From DAOMOP01 sp035444405 (GTDB lineage Bacteria > Pseudomonadota > Gammaproteobacteria > Burkholderiales > Rhodocyclaceae): a stretch of DNA of 17,969 bases. Under the pieces are notes generated by a model that saw nothing but the letters and a program-made list of their open reading frames with translations, did no database searches and was not told the origin of the DNA. Positions 7,337-14,442 of this stretch are shown piece after piece. The translations under genes were made by a program, and so were the position numbers. Where the stretch lies: positions 1 through 17,969 of the forward strand of contig DAOMOP010000066.1 of the NCBI GenBank assembly GCA_035444405.1, read 5' to 3'. Each line of letters begins with the position of its first letter. The first letter of the stretch is position 1.

Positions 7337-8532
7337 GCCGATGTTTCCTCGCGGCCGGTGGTCGCCGTGCGCCGCCATCCCGCCAGATCCAGAATACGCG
7401 CGACGACGGCATCCCATGTATGGCCGTTCAGCACCGCCATGCGGGCTGCGGCGCCGAGGCGCCGGCGCAACGCGGCGTCACGCCGCAGCGACGCGAGCGC
7501 CGTCTCCAGCGCATCGACGTCGCCCGGGGTGCAAAGCAGTCCCGTCACCCCGTGGCGCACCACGTGGTGCAAGTCGCCGACGTCGCTCGCCACCACCGGC
7601 AGCGCAGCGGCCATGTACTCGTAGAGCTTGAGCGGCGAGAAATAGAAGCCGGCGAGATCGGGGTAAGGGGCAACCCCGACATCCATGGCGGCCAGCCAGT
7701 CGGGCACCTCGTGCGGCGCGACCGCCCCAGTCAGCCTGACGACCGCCGTCAGCGCGCGGTTCGCAAGCGCGGCTTCGATCGCCGCGCGCTCCGGACCGTC
7801 CCCGACGATCAGCAGGCGCACCCCGGGGTCACGCGCGTGCAGCCGCGCAAAGGCCTCGACGAGCACGTCGAGTCCGTGCCACGGCTTCAGTGTGCCCACG
7901 AATCCGATGGTGAAACAATTGCCCGCGGCGAGGGGCGGTCGCTTCGCAAAGCGTGCCGCCGGAAAACGTGCCGGATCGACGCCATTGGGAATCACCACGA
8001 TGCGTTGCCGTGCGCGCGGATAGATCGCCAGATAGGCGCCCACGCCGGACGACACCGCGATGAGCGCGTGAGCGGCGGCGAACACCCGCGCGGCAACCCG
8101 CTCGGCGGCAGCGCGATGGACGAGGGTGCGATGGACGGCCTGCTCGTCGACCAGCGGTGCGTTGACTTCGAGGAGACCCGCGCAACCGGCCGCACGCGCA
8201 TGATCCATTGCGGCATGACTCCACAGCGCATAGCGCTCGTAGATCAGCTCATAGGGGCCGGCTTCGGCCAGCGCCGCCCGCAGTGATCGGTTGGCGGCCA
8301 GCGCCGCACGCTCGCGTGCGGCCGGTTCTCCATGGCCCGGTTCGGGCAGGCGGTGAACGACGATCCCGTCCAGATCCGGGGGCGGTTCACCGCCGAGCCG
8401 CGTCGCGAACAGTTCGACCTCGGCGCCGGCACGACGCATCGCCCTGACGACCTCCTGCACGTGAATCGAAGCACCTTTCGAGCCGAACACCGGCACGCCG
8501 GGATCGGCGCAGACGTAGGCGACCCGCGGCAT
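7333..8532 (-). CDS. Glycosyltransferase family 4 (GT-B fold)
   Basis: This 399-residue cytoplasmic or membrane-associated enzyme should transfer a sugar from a nucleotide donor to a glycan or lipid acceptor. The N-terminal domain starts YVCADPGVPVFGSKGASIHVQEV, with the Gly-rich acceptor-side loop of GT4 enzymes. The donor domain begins near residue 205 (FTIGFVGTLKPWHGLDVLVEAF) and carries LLIVGDGPER, and then FSPLKLYEYMAAALPVVASD, the retained second Glu of the E-x7-E region. The first Glu position is not obvious, as in some GT4 subfamilies. The ATG at 8532 is 2 bp after the preceding stop codon, and the gene end overlaps the ABC exporter gene by ATGA. Donor and acceptor cannot be told from sequence. 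Confidence 0.9.
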   Translation of the reverse strand: MPRVAYVCADPGVPVFGSKGASIHVQEVVRAMRRAGAEVELFATRLGGEPPPDLDGIVVHRLPEPGHGEPAARERAALAANRSLRAALAEAGPYELIYERYALWSHAAMDHARAAGCAGLLEVNAPLVDEQAVHRTLVHRAAAERVAARVFAAAHALIAVSSGVGAYLAIYPRARQRIVVIPNGVDPARFPAARFAKRPPLAAGNCFTIGFVGTLKPWHGLDVLVEAFARLHARDPGVRLLIVGDGPERAAIEAALANRALTAVVRLTGAVAPHEVPDWLAAMDVGVAPYPDLAGFYFSPLKLYEYMAAALPVVASDVGDLHHVVRHGVTGLLCTPGDVDALETALASLRRDAALRRRLGAAARMAVLNGHTWDAVVARILDLAGWRRTATTGREETSA

Positions 8533-8534
8533 CG

Positions 8535-9773
8535 CTAGACCCCCTCGGGTACAACAAGCGCGCGGTCGCGGATCGCTGCGGCAAACAACTCGCGCTGGTG
8601 CGCGGCGTTACGGCGGATGTCGAAGTCGCGCTCGATCAGGCGCCGCGCCCGCGTCGCAAGCTCCACGCGCAGGTCGGGGGCCGCCAGCAGGCGCTGCAAC
8701 GCGTCGGCCAGCGCGGCCGCATCACGCTGCGGCACGCACACACCGGTATCACCATCGCGGACCAGTTCCGGAATGCCCGTGACGTCGGTCGACACGCACG
8801 GCACACCCAGGGCCATTGCCTCGAGCAACACCGTCGGCAGACCGTCCCGATCGCCATCGGCGGCGACCACACACGGCGCGGCCAATACGCTGGCCTCCCG
8901 AAATATTCCGATGAGATCGGCGTGAGGCTGCGGCCCGGCCAGCTCGACCTGCGGGCCGAGCGCCAGTCGCGCGATGCGGGCGCCCAGATTTGCACGCTCG
9001 ACGCCGTCGCCGACGATGCGGCAGCGATACGGGACGCCGCGATCGCGCAGCATCGCGCAGGCGTCGATCAGCACGTCGAAGCCTTTTTTCTCCACCAGCC
9101 GCCCGACGGCGAGGATTTCGGCGCCGCCTCGGCGCGGCGGTGCAAAGGCAAACCGCGTCAGGTCCAGGCCGTTGTAGATCCTGACCACGCGCGCCGCAGC
9201 GCTGTCGTACGTCGCTTCCAGGTAACGCCGGTTGTAGTCGGAGACCGTCACCACGGCGGCCGCGGCACTCAGGTTCTTGCGCATCATCAGCGGATCGACG
9301 CTGACATGGAAAATGTCTTTCGCATGAAGCGTGAGCGTGTACGAAAGACCCGCCAGCCGTGCCGCCAGTCGCGTCACAATCGCTGCCACCGTGCCGAAAT
9401 GGGCGTGAAAATGCTGGATTCCACGTGCCCGGGCGTGCAGGGCCAGATCGATTGCCTGCATCAGGTCGTCGGCCGCGATGTCTCCGAGCTCGTCGAGCGC
9501 CGGCCAGAAATCGGGCAGCCGGCTTCGCGCGGCATTGATCGACTCCCACAGGCTTGCCGCCTTCGAAACCTTGTCCGGAATATACGTCACCGGAGCCCTG
9601 ACGGCGGCCAGCACATCCTGGAAGTGCGTTTCCAGGACCGGCCGCAATGCGAAGATTTCGAGCGGCAACCCCGCTTGCTCGTGCTGCAGAATCTCGTTCA
9701 CGATGAACGTCTCGGAGTAGCGCGGGTAGCGCTTGACGACATACCCGATGCGAGGCAATTCAGACGACGGCAT
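8535..9773 (-). CDS. Glycosyltransferase family 4 (exopolysaccharide type)
   Basis: The 412-residue product shows the YPRYSETFIVNEI motif near its N-terminus, typical of GT4 enzymes of exopolysaccharide and colanic-acid pathways. HFHAHFGTVA and LTLHAKDIFH follow in the acceptor domain. The donor domain has AVGRLVEKKGFDVLIDAC, CRIVGDG, and DGLPTVLLEAMALGVPCVST, a D-x7-E version of the E-x7-E motif. The ATG at 9773 has a good ribosome binding site (GGGAGGG, 5 bases upstream) and overlaps the preceding gene by 14 bp. A longer frame to 9848 has no support. It is the second of three glycosyltransferases in the operon, which suggests a short oligosaccharide or repeat unit of at least three linkages. 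Confidence 0.9.
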   Translation of the reverse strand: MPSSELPRIGYVVKRYPRYSETFIVNEILQHEQAGLPLEIFALRPVLETHFQDVLAAVRAPVTYIPDKVSKAASLWESINAARSRLPDFWPALDELGDIAADDLMQAIDLALHARARGIQHFHAHFGTVAAIVTRLAARLAGLSYTLTLHAKDIFHVSVDPLMMRKNLSAAAAVVTVSDYNRRYLEATYDSAAARVVRIYNGLDLTRFAFAPPRRGGAEILAVGRLVEKKGFDVLIDACAMLRDRGVPYRCRIVGDGVERANLGARIARLALGPQVELAGPQPHADLIGIFREASVLAAPCVVAADGDRDGLPTVLLEAMALGVPCVSTDVTGIPELVRDGDTGVCVPQRDAAALADALQRLLAAPDLRVELATRARRLIERDFDIRRNAAHQRELFAAAIRDRALVVPEGV

Positions 9774-11040
9774 GATCGCCCTCCCGTCCCGGCCATCCAG
9801 GCATCGCGCGCGGCAGGCCGGCGCAATCGCGGACGCGTTGCGAGTCACTCAACAGCGCTGCGGCGAGCGCCGGAATGCGCTTCAGGCCGCCGCAATCGAC
9901 GGTCTGCCGCAATGCGGGCGGTGACACAGGCGCGTCGGCATTCAGCCACGCCGACAGCGCTGCAGGGCTGAGCTCGTCGAAACCGATGCAATCGAGCAAC
10001 CCCAATGCCTGCAGGCGCTGCGCCCGGATCGTCTGTTCGAGACGCGGCCGATTGCGCGGTACGATCAACGCCCGCTTGCCGAGGCAAAGGATCTCGAGAA
10101 CCGTGTTGTAGCCACCCATCGCGATGACACGCGTCGCGCACGCCATCAACCGCAACGGGTCGGGCAGGAATTCCACAAGCCGGAAGCGCGGCTGGTCGGC
10201 GATCAGGTCCCGCAGCTGGCGCTTGTACGGCAGTGGCAGGAACGGTCCGGTCACGATGACCCCATACTCGCCGGGCGGCAGCCGAGCCCGGGCAAATGCC
10301 TGCGTGACCGCCATGCCGTCCTGCCCGCCACCGATCACACACAGCGTAAAGCCGTTCCGCCGCAGTTCCTCGGGCAGGGCATCGGGAAGACCGGCGCCGG
10401 TGCCGGCGGCACGCAGCCGGACCGTCGGGTCGAGATAGCCCGTAAAGGTGGTCTTCGCCGCGATGTCGGGCGAAAAGGCGTACTCCGTGGCGGCGTCGTA
10501 GAGCATCGGATCGCCATATACCCACACGGCATCATAGTAGTCACGTATCGCGTTTTCGTTGTCGAGCAGCCGCCATTGCTGGCGAAGCCTGTCCGGTTCG
10601 TCGAGCACGTCGCGCAGCCCGAGCACGCAACGGCTATCCCCACACGCTCTCAGATGCTCCAGAACCGGCGCCAACTCCTGCAGCGCGCCGCGCGGCACAT
10701 TGTCGACAATGAACAGATCGGGCGTGAAGTGCTGCAGCGCCGCGCCGATGACCTGCGAGCGCAGCGAGACGAGCGCGGCCAGCTCGACACGCAGCGTCCT
10801 CGGCAGGTAGTCGCCATTGCGGTCCTTGTGGTACGCGGGAAGCGTCAGGCAGTCCACGCAGCGGGGCATCCTGAAGGCCCCCGCCTCGTGAATGCCGGCA
10901 ATGACGAGGATACTGGCCTCGAGTGCGGACCCGACCAGCGCCTGCGCGATCAGCAGGTTGCGCCGCACGTGACCAAGCCCCATCGTGTCGTGGGAATACA
11001 GGGCGATGCGCACCGCTGCCTCGTATTTGGCCCTCTCCAT
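9760..11040 (-). CDS. Predicted glycosyltransferase, GT28/MurG-like (COG4671-type)
   Basis: The 426-residue first gene of the operon has an N-terminal ALYSHDTMGLGHVRRNLLIA loop (a GxGHxxR version of the MurG acceptor loop). The GT28-like C-domain has CVIGGGQDGMAV, VIVTGPFLP, VIAMGGYNTVLEILCLGKRA and LIVPRNRPRLEQTIRAQRL, like the donor-binding region of MurG and diacylglycerol glucosyltransferases. These enzymes often act on lipid carriers at the inner face of the membrane, so this one may make the first lipid-linked sugar. The ATG at 11040 has a GGGGAAGG ribosome binding site. The frame is open back to 11313, but that would run across the predicted sigma-54 promoter, so the short start is much better. 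The 188-base leader carries an 18-bp palindrome. Confidence 0.85.
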   Translation of the reverse strand: MERAKYEAAVRIALYSHDTMGLGHVRRNLLIAQALVGSALEASILVIAGIHEAGAFRMPRCVDCLTLPAYHKDRNGDYLPRTLRVELAALVSLRSQVIGAALQHFTPDLFIVDNVPRGALQELAPVLEHLRACGDSRCVLGLRDVLDEPDRLRQQWRLLDNENAIRDYYDAVWVYGDPMLYDAATEYAFSPDIAAKTTFTGYLDPTVRLRAAGTGAGLPDALPEELRRNGFTLCVIGGGQDGMAVTQAFARARLPPGEYGVIVTGPFLPLPYKRQLRDLIADQPRFRLVEFLPDPLRLMACATRVIAMGGYNTVLEILCLGKRALIVPRNRPRLEQTIRAQRLQALGLLDCIGFDELSPAALSAWLNADAPVSPPALRQTVDCGGLKRIPALAAALLSDSQRVRDCAGLPRAMPGWPGREGDHAVV

Positions 11041-11089
11041 GACCTTCCCCTCTGTGACGCTCACCTCCCGGCTCGAGCAAACGCCGGCA

Positions 11090-11107
11090 CCGCCTCGATC
11101 GAGGCGG
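11090..11107. repeat. Perfect 18-bp palindrome in the operon leader
   Basis: CCGCCTCGATCGAGGCGG is a perfect palindrome, 50 bp upstream of the first operon gene and inside the predicted untranslated leader. In RNA it would form a 7-bp GC-rich stem with a GATC loop. No T run follows, so a simple terminator is unlikely; a protein site or a leader hairpin is possible. Confidence 0.6.
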
Positions 11108-11239
11108 ATGTACCGACCACCGCCGTCACGCCGGCGCAGGTGCCTGCGCTCCTCGCCTCGAACCCGGAGACGGAAGCCGATGCCCTGCCCCTGTTCGGGT
11201 CGGACGATTGCGCGCGACCGCTGTGGACACCAGCCCGTC

Positions 11240-11255
11240 GCAAGCCCCGTGCCAA
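11240..11255 (-). promoter_or_regulatory. Sigma-54 (RpoN) promoter of the glycan-export operon
   Basis: On the - strand the site reads TTGGCACG-GGGC-TTGC, a full match to the -24/-12 consensus TTGGCACG-N4-TTGC, with GG and GC exactly 10 bases apart. The predicted start of transcription is near 11228, 188 bases before the ATG at 11040. The gene immediately upstream encodes a sigma-54 activator with an intact GAFTGA motif, and an IHF site and paired dyads lie upstream at the usual distances. Confidence 0.88.
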
Positions 11256-11269
11256 TCAGTGGCGAATGG

Positions 11270-11282
11270 CAAGCGGCTGATT
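11270..11282 (-). promoter_or_regulatory. IHF-binding site between promoter and activator sites
   Basis: AATCAGCCGCTTG on the - strand fits the IHF consensus WATCARNNNNTTR at every defined position. It spans about -42 to -54, between the sigma-54 promoter and the activator dyads, the classical place for the IHF bend that brings an enhancer-bound activator to RNA polymerase. Confidence 0.6.
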
Positions 11283-11319
11283 TGCCGGCGGTCGACGCGT
11301 GGGAAAGCGACACGCCCCG

Positions 11320-11351
11320 TCCAGAATCCGGAATGGCGTCTAGAATCTGGA
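11320..11351. promoter_or_regulatory. Paired activator-binding dyads (upstream activating sequence)
   Basis: TCCAGAATCCGGA (11320-11332) and TCTAGAATCTGGA (11339-11351) each differ at one position from the perfect dyad TCCAGA-A-TCTGGA. Their centres are 19 bp apart, at about -98 and -117 from the predicted start. The second site covers the stop codon of the response regulator gene. Paired dyads are what a Fis-type helix-turn-helix dimer of the NtrC family binds, so the adjacent regulator is the obvious candidate. Confidence 0.65.
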
Positions 11352-12698
11352 CGAAGGAATGCCGTAGCGCTTGAGCTTCTGGTACAGCGAGCTTCGGGGG
11401 ATACCAAGCTTGCGGGCGGCCTCGGCAACACGGCCTTGTTCGGCCCGAAGCACGCGCTCGATGTGGCGCCGCTCGACGTCCTCGAGACTCAGATGGAGTT
11501 CCTGCTGCGCGTCGACAGGGGTGGGGGGGCGATCGAAGAACAAGTCTTCCGTGTCGATGCGGGTCTTCGGGCTCAACAGCACGGCACGCTCGAGCACGTT
11601 GCGCAGCTCGCGAATGTTGCCCGGCCAGGGATAGGCCTGCAGCACCCGCTGCGCGTCGGCCGAAAGCACGATCGCGTTGCGGCCGAGTTCCGCTGCGCAG
11701 CGTTCGAGCAGATGGCGCGTCAGCGGCGGAATGTCCTCGATACGTTCACGCAGCGGCGGGATGACGAGCCGAATCGTGCTCAATCGAAAATACAGATCGC
11801 TGCGAAATCGCCCTTCCTCGACGAGCCGCAGCGGGTCGCGGTGGGTTGCAGCGATCAGGCGGATATCGACGTGCTGGTCGTGCACATCACCGAGCCGGCG
11901 GAAACGCTTTTCCTCGAGAACGGTCAGCAGCCGGGGCTGGATTTGCGGGTCGACGTCGCCGATCTCGTCGAGGAACACCGTTCCCTTGTGGGCAATCTCG
12001 AGCAGTCCGGGCTTGCGATTGACCGCTCCGGTGAAGGCCCCCCGTTCGTGGCCGAACAGCTCGTTTTCGAGGAGTTCGCGGCTCAAGCCGGCGCAGTTCA
12101 AATCGACGAAGGCTTCTTCGGCGCGTACGCCGTGCCGATGCAGCCAGCGTGCCAGCACGCCCTTGCCCGTGCCGGTCTCTCCCTGGATCAGCACCGGACT
12201 GTCGGCGCCAGCCACCTTCCCGGCCTGTTCGGCGAGCGTGCGGATTGCCGCGCTGGTGCCGAGAAACGGATCGATCTGACGACGCGCTTCTTCGGAACGA
12301 TTTGCGAGCCGGCTCTGGCGATCCCGTTGTCTGGCCAGCAGTCGCTGCAGGATCACCAGCAGCACCGGCAGCTCGAGCGGCTTGGTCAGAAAATGCTCGG
12401 CGCCTTCCTTGATCGCCCGGACCGCCAGCTCGATAGTTCCGTAGGCGGTCAGGATGACGACCGGCACATGCGGTTCGATGCGCTTGAGCCGTTCGAGCAG
12501 CTCCAGTGCATTGCCGTCCGGCAAGCGGTAGTCCACCACCGCCGCATCGGGCCGCCCGCTCTGGAACACCGCCTCGGCCTCCCGGCAATTCTGCGCCTCG
12601 AGAACGTCGTAGCCATGCGCCTCGAGAAAGTCGCGCACTCCGAAGCGCACACCGGCCTCGTCATCGACGATCAGAATCTTGTTTCTCGCCATCGCCAT
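11340..12698 (-). CDS. NtrC-family sigma-54-dependent response regulator
   Basis: The 452-residue protein has three domains. The receiver (about 1-120) has the acidic pair D12-D13, phospho-acceptor D56 (VVDYRLPDG) and a conserved LTKPLE Lys. The AAA+ activator domain has Walker A GETGTGKG, an ELFGHERGAFTGA loop that contacts sigma-54, GTVFLDEIGD and a YFRLSTIRLVIPPLRER segment. The C-terminal Fis-type helix-turn-helix is VAEAARKLGIPRSSLYQKLK. All key residues are present, so it should be a working RpoN activator. The ATG at 12698 overlaps the kinase gene by 38 bp; ATG 12692 and GTG 12701 are close alternatives. Its stop lies within a predicted binding site for the operon that follows, so it probably controls that operon. 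Confidence 0.93.
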   Translation of the reverse strand: MAMARNKILIVDDEAGVRFGVRDFLEAHGYDVLEAQNCREAEAVFQSGRPDAAVVDYRLPDGNALELLERLKRIEPHVPVVILTAYGTIELAVRAIKEGAEHFLTKPLELPVLLVILQRLLARQRDRQSRLANRSEEARRQIDPFLGTSAAIRTLAEQAGKVAGADSPVLIQGETGTGKGVLARWLHRHGVRAEEAFVDLNCAGLSRELLENELFGHERGAFTGAVNRKPGLLEIAHKGTVFLDEIGDVDPQIQPRLLTVLEEKRFRRLGDVHDQHVDIRLIAATHRDPLRLVEEGRFRSDLYFRLSTIRLVIPPLRERIEDIPPLTRHLLERCAAELGRNAIVLSADAQRVLQAYPWPGNIRELRNVLERAVLLSPKTRIDTEDLFFDRPPTPVDAQQELHLSLEDVERRHIERVLRAEQGRVAEAARKLGIPRSSLYQKLKRYGIPSSRF

Positions 12699-14064
12699 CA
12701 CCCGCTACCAAAGGCAGCCGGATCGTCACGATCGCCCCCCCGCCGGCCTTGTTTCCGGCGCAGACCTCACCCCCGTGGACGTCGACGATGCGTTGCACGA
12801 TCGACAGGCCCAACCCCGTTCCGCCGTTACGCCCGGAGAAGAACGGCTCGAACACCAGCGAAAGACTCTGGGGGTCGAATCCGGGACCGTCGTCCTCGAC
12901 GACGCATTCGACCCAGGGCGTCGAATCGCGTCGGATCTTCTCCACCGCGATCGCTACCGTTCCACCGGCGGGGACATGCCGGATCGCGTTCTCGATCAGG
13001 TTCTGGAACACCTGGAAGAGCCGCTCCCGTCCGATGCGTACCGGCGGGAGATCCGCACACACACGGGTCACCATCCGTATCTGCCCCGACTCGGCCAGCG
13101 GACGGAACGCCTCGACCGCCTCGGCCAGCACCGGGGGCAAGTGACAGGGCTCGAAGGGGTCGTCCGAGAGCTTGCCGTAATCGAGCAGTTGCCGCATCAG
13201 CTTCTGCAGACGCTCGAGCTCGATGCGCAGCACGCGCATGTGCGGCTGGCGATCGCACTCCCGTCCATTGAAGCGCGCCTCCATCGCATCGAGCGTCGAT
13301 GAGATCGCGAACAACGGGTTGCGCACCTCGTGCGCGACGCCGGCGACCAATGCCCCCATCGCCGACATCTTCTCGCTGCGCCGCAGCGACGCTTCGAGCC
13401 TGTCGCGCTCGCGTTCGGCCTGCGCGCGTTTGCGGAAATCGCGATTGATGATGAAGGCCGCGAAAACCAGCAAGGCCAGGCCGAGCTGGCTGCCGACCAG
13501 GATGATCAGCAGCGTGAAATGGACGTTGCCGCGCATTTGTTCAGTGCGCTGCAGCAGCAGCCCGGCTTCCAGCGCCTTCATGTCACTGATCACCAGCCTG
13601 ATCCGGTCCATCGCGAGCTTTCCATGGTCGGTTTCGACCAGTCGCTTGGCCGCCTCGAAGCCCTCGTGGCGACGGATTCGAATCGATTCGTCGAGCTCGG
13701 CCAGCTTGGTCGCGATCAACGGGTTCAGCGACAGGAGGTGCTGTCGTTGCACCGGGACAGGATGCGTTTCGGTCAGGGTCTGGAGCCGGGCGAGATCCTC
13801 ATCGATGCTTCGAATTGCGGCTTCGTAGGGTTCGAGATAGCTCTCCTGGCCGGTGATCAGGTAACCACGCTGGCCGGTTTCGGCATTCTGAAGGTGCAGC
13901 AGTACCTCGTCGAGCTGGTCGAGCATCTCGTAGGTGAGCGCGACCTCTCCGGATGTCTTGACGAGCCGGTTCAGGCTGACGAAGGAAACCGCGTCCACGG
14001 TGATCAGAATCATCAAGGCCAGCCCGATGCCGATGTTGATCGTCCGCGTGATAGACCAGGCCAT
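12661..14064 (-). CDS. Membrane histidine kinase with CHASE3 sensor
   Basis: The 467-residue protein has a first membrane helix (about 10-30), a periplasmic CHASE3 domain with its NAETGQRGYLITG signature (60-72), a second helix (about 182-206), and a cytoplasmic kinase core. The H-box AHEVRNPLFAIS places the phosphorylated His at 245. The N-box is FQVFQNLIENAIRH, then VEDDGPGFD and GGTGLGLSIV for ATP binding. There is no HAMP or PAS domain; a short coiled coil (about 210-235) links membrane and core. The start at 14064 follows an AAGG element; an upstream in-frame TTG at 14109 is less likely. It overlaps the response regulator gene, so the pair is co-expressed. The signal is unknown; CHASE3 domains sense unidentified extracytoplasmic cues. 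Confidence 0.92.
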   Translation of the reverse strand: MAWSITRTINIGIGLALMILITVDAVSFVSLNRLVKTSGEVALTYEMLDQLDEVLLHLQNAETGQRGYLITGQESYLEPYEAAIRSIDEDLARLQTLTETHPVPVQRQHLLSLNPLIATKLAELDESIRIRRHEGFEAAKRLVETDHGKLAMDRIRLVISDMKALEAGLLLQRTEQMRGNVHFTLLIILVGSQLGLALLVFAAFIINRDFRKRAQAERERDRLEASLRRSEKMSAMGALVAGVAHEVRNPLFAISSTLDAMEARFNGRECDRQPHMRVLRIELERLQKLMRQLLDYGKLSDDPFEPCHLPPVLAEAVEAFRPLAESGQIRMVTRVCADLPPVRIGRERLFQVFQNLIENAIRHVPAGGTVAIAVEKIRRDSTPWVECVVEDDGPGFDPQSLSLVFEPFFSGRNGGTGLGLSIVQRIVDVHGGEVCAGNKAGGGAIVTIRLPLVAGDGDGEKQDSDRR

Positions 14065-14210
14065 GGCACGCCTTGGGGAAAACCGTCGAAGCGAAGGCCG
14101 CCGGGTCAACTCGCCGCGGCGGGCACCTGATCGATTCTAGTCGACTCCGGGCGTCCCGCCGCTCGGCGCACCGCCCGCAGCGTGCCGGTGTCAATCGGTG
14201 GAGCACCGCC

Positions 14211-14435
14211 CTACATGATCACCCCGGACAACAGCAAATACCCAGGCAGCCAGCCGGTCAGCACACCTTGGCCGATAGCAACCCCGGCGGTAAGCCGCGC
14301 GATCGGTCGCCCTTGCGCGAGCAACAGGAAAAAGAGCAACCACAGCCCCGCCCACGCCGCCCACGACAGACCGAACCACAGGTCCCACAACGACGGAAAG
14401 CCGTGGCCGCACAAGCCATCGCTGCTCTTGCGCAC
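14211..14435 (-). CDS. Small two-helix membrane protein, unknown function
   Basis: The frame encodes 74 residues from a GTG at 14435, 7 bp after the stop codon of the flavoprotein gene, so it is probably co-translated. The sequence has a short polar N-terminus with a Cys-Gly-His-Gly stretch, a Trp-rich first helix (about 17-40, ending GLWLLFFLLLA), a basic turn (QGRPIAR) and a second helix (about 47-73). The hydrophobic pattern with positive charges between helices is hard to explain as a chance frame; the other frames here look like noise. The ribosome binding site is weak (TCGGG), and the start could also lie a few codons downstream at a TTG. I do not recognise the family. Confidence 0.6.
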   Translation of the reverse strand: MRKSSDGLCGHGFPSLWDLWFGLSWAAWAGLWLLFFLLLAQGRPIARLTAGVAIGQGVLTGWLPGYLLLSGVIM

Positions 14436-14442
14436 CCCGACG

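Noticed and set aside
11041..11313. N-terminal extension of the GT28-like gene to 11313
   Set aside because: The frame is open, but the extension is Arg-rich without motifs, crosses the sigma-54 promoter, and the ATG at 11040 has its own ribosome binding site.
11208..13271. 687-codon open frame on the + strand
   Set aside because: It lies antisense to the two-component genes, which have full domain motifs. Its composition is Arg/Gln/Pro-rich and without motifs, a usual GC-rich shadow.
14173..14186. Possible sigma-54 promoter (GG-N10-GC) upstream of the histidine kinase gene
   Set aside because: The invariant GG and GC are spaced correctly, but both T pairs of the consensus are missing and no activator dyads are nearby. 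A match this weak is expected by chance in GC-rich DNA.
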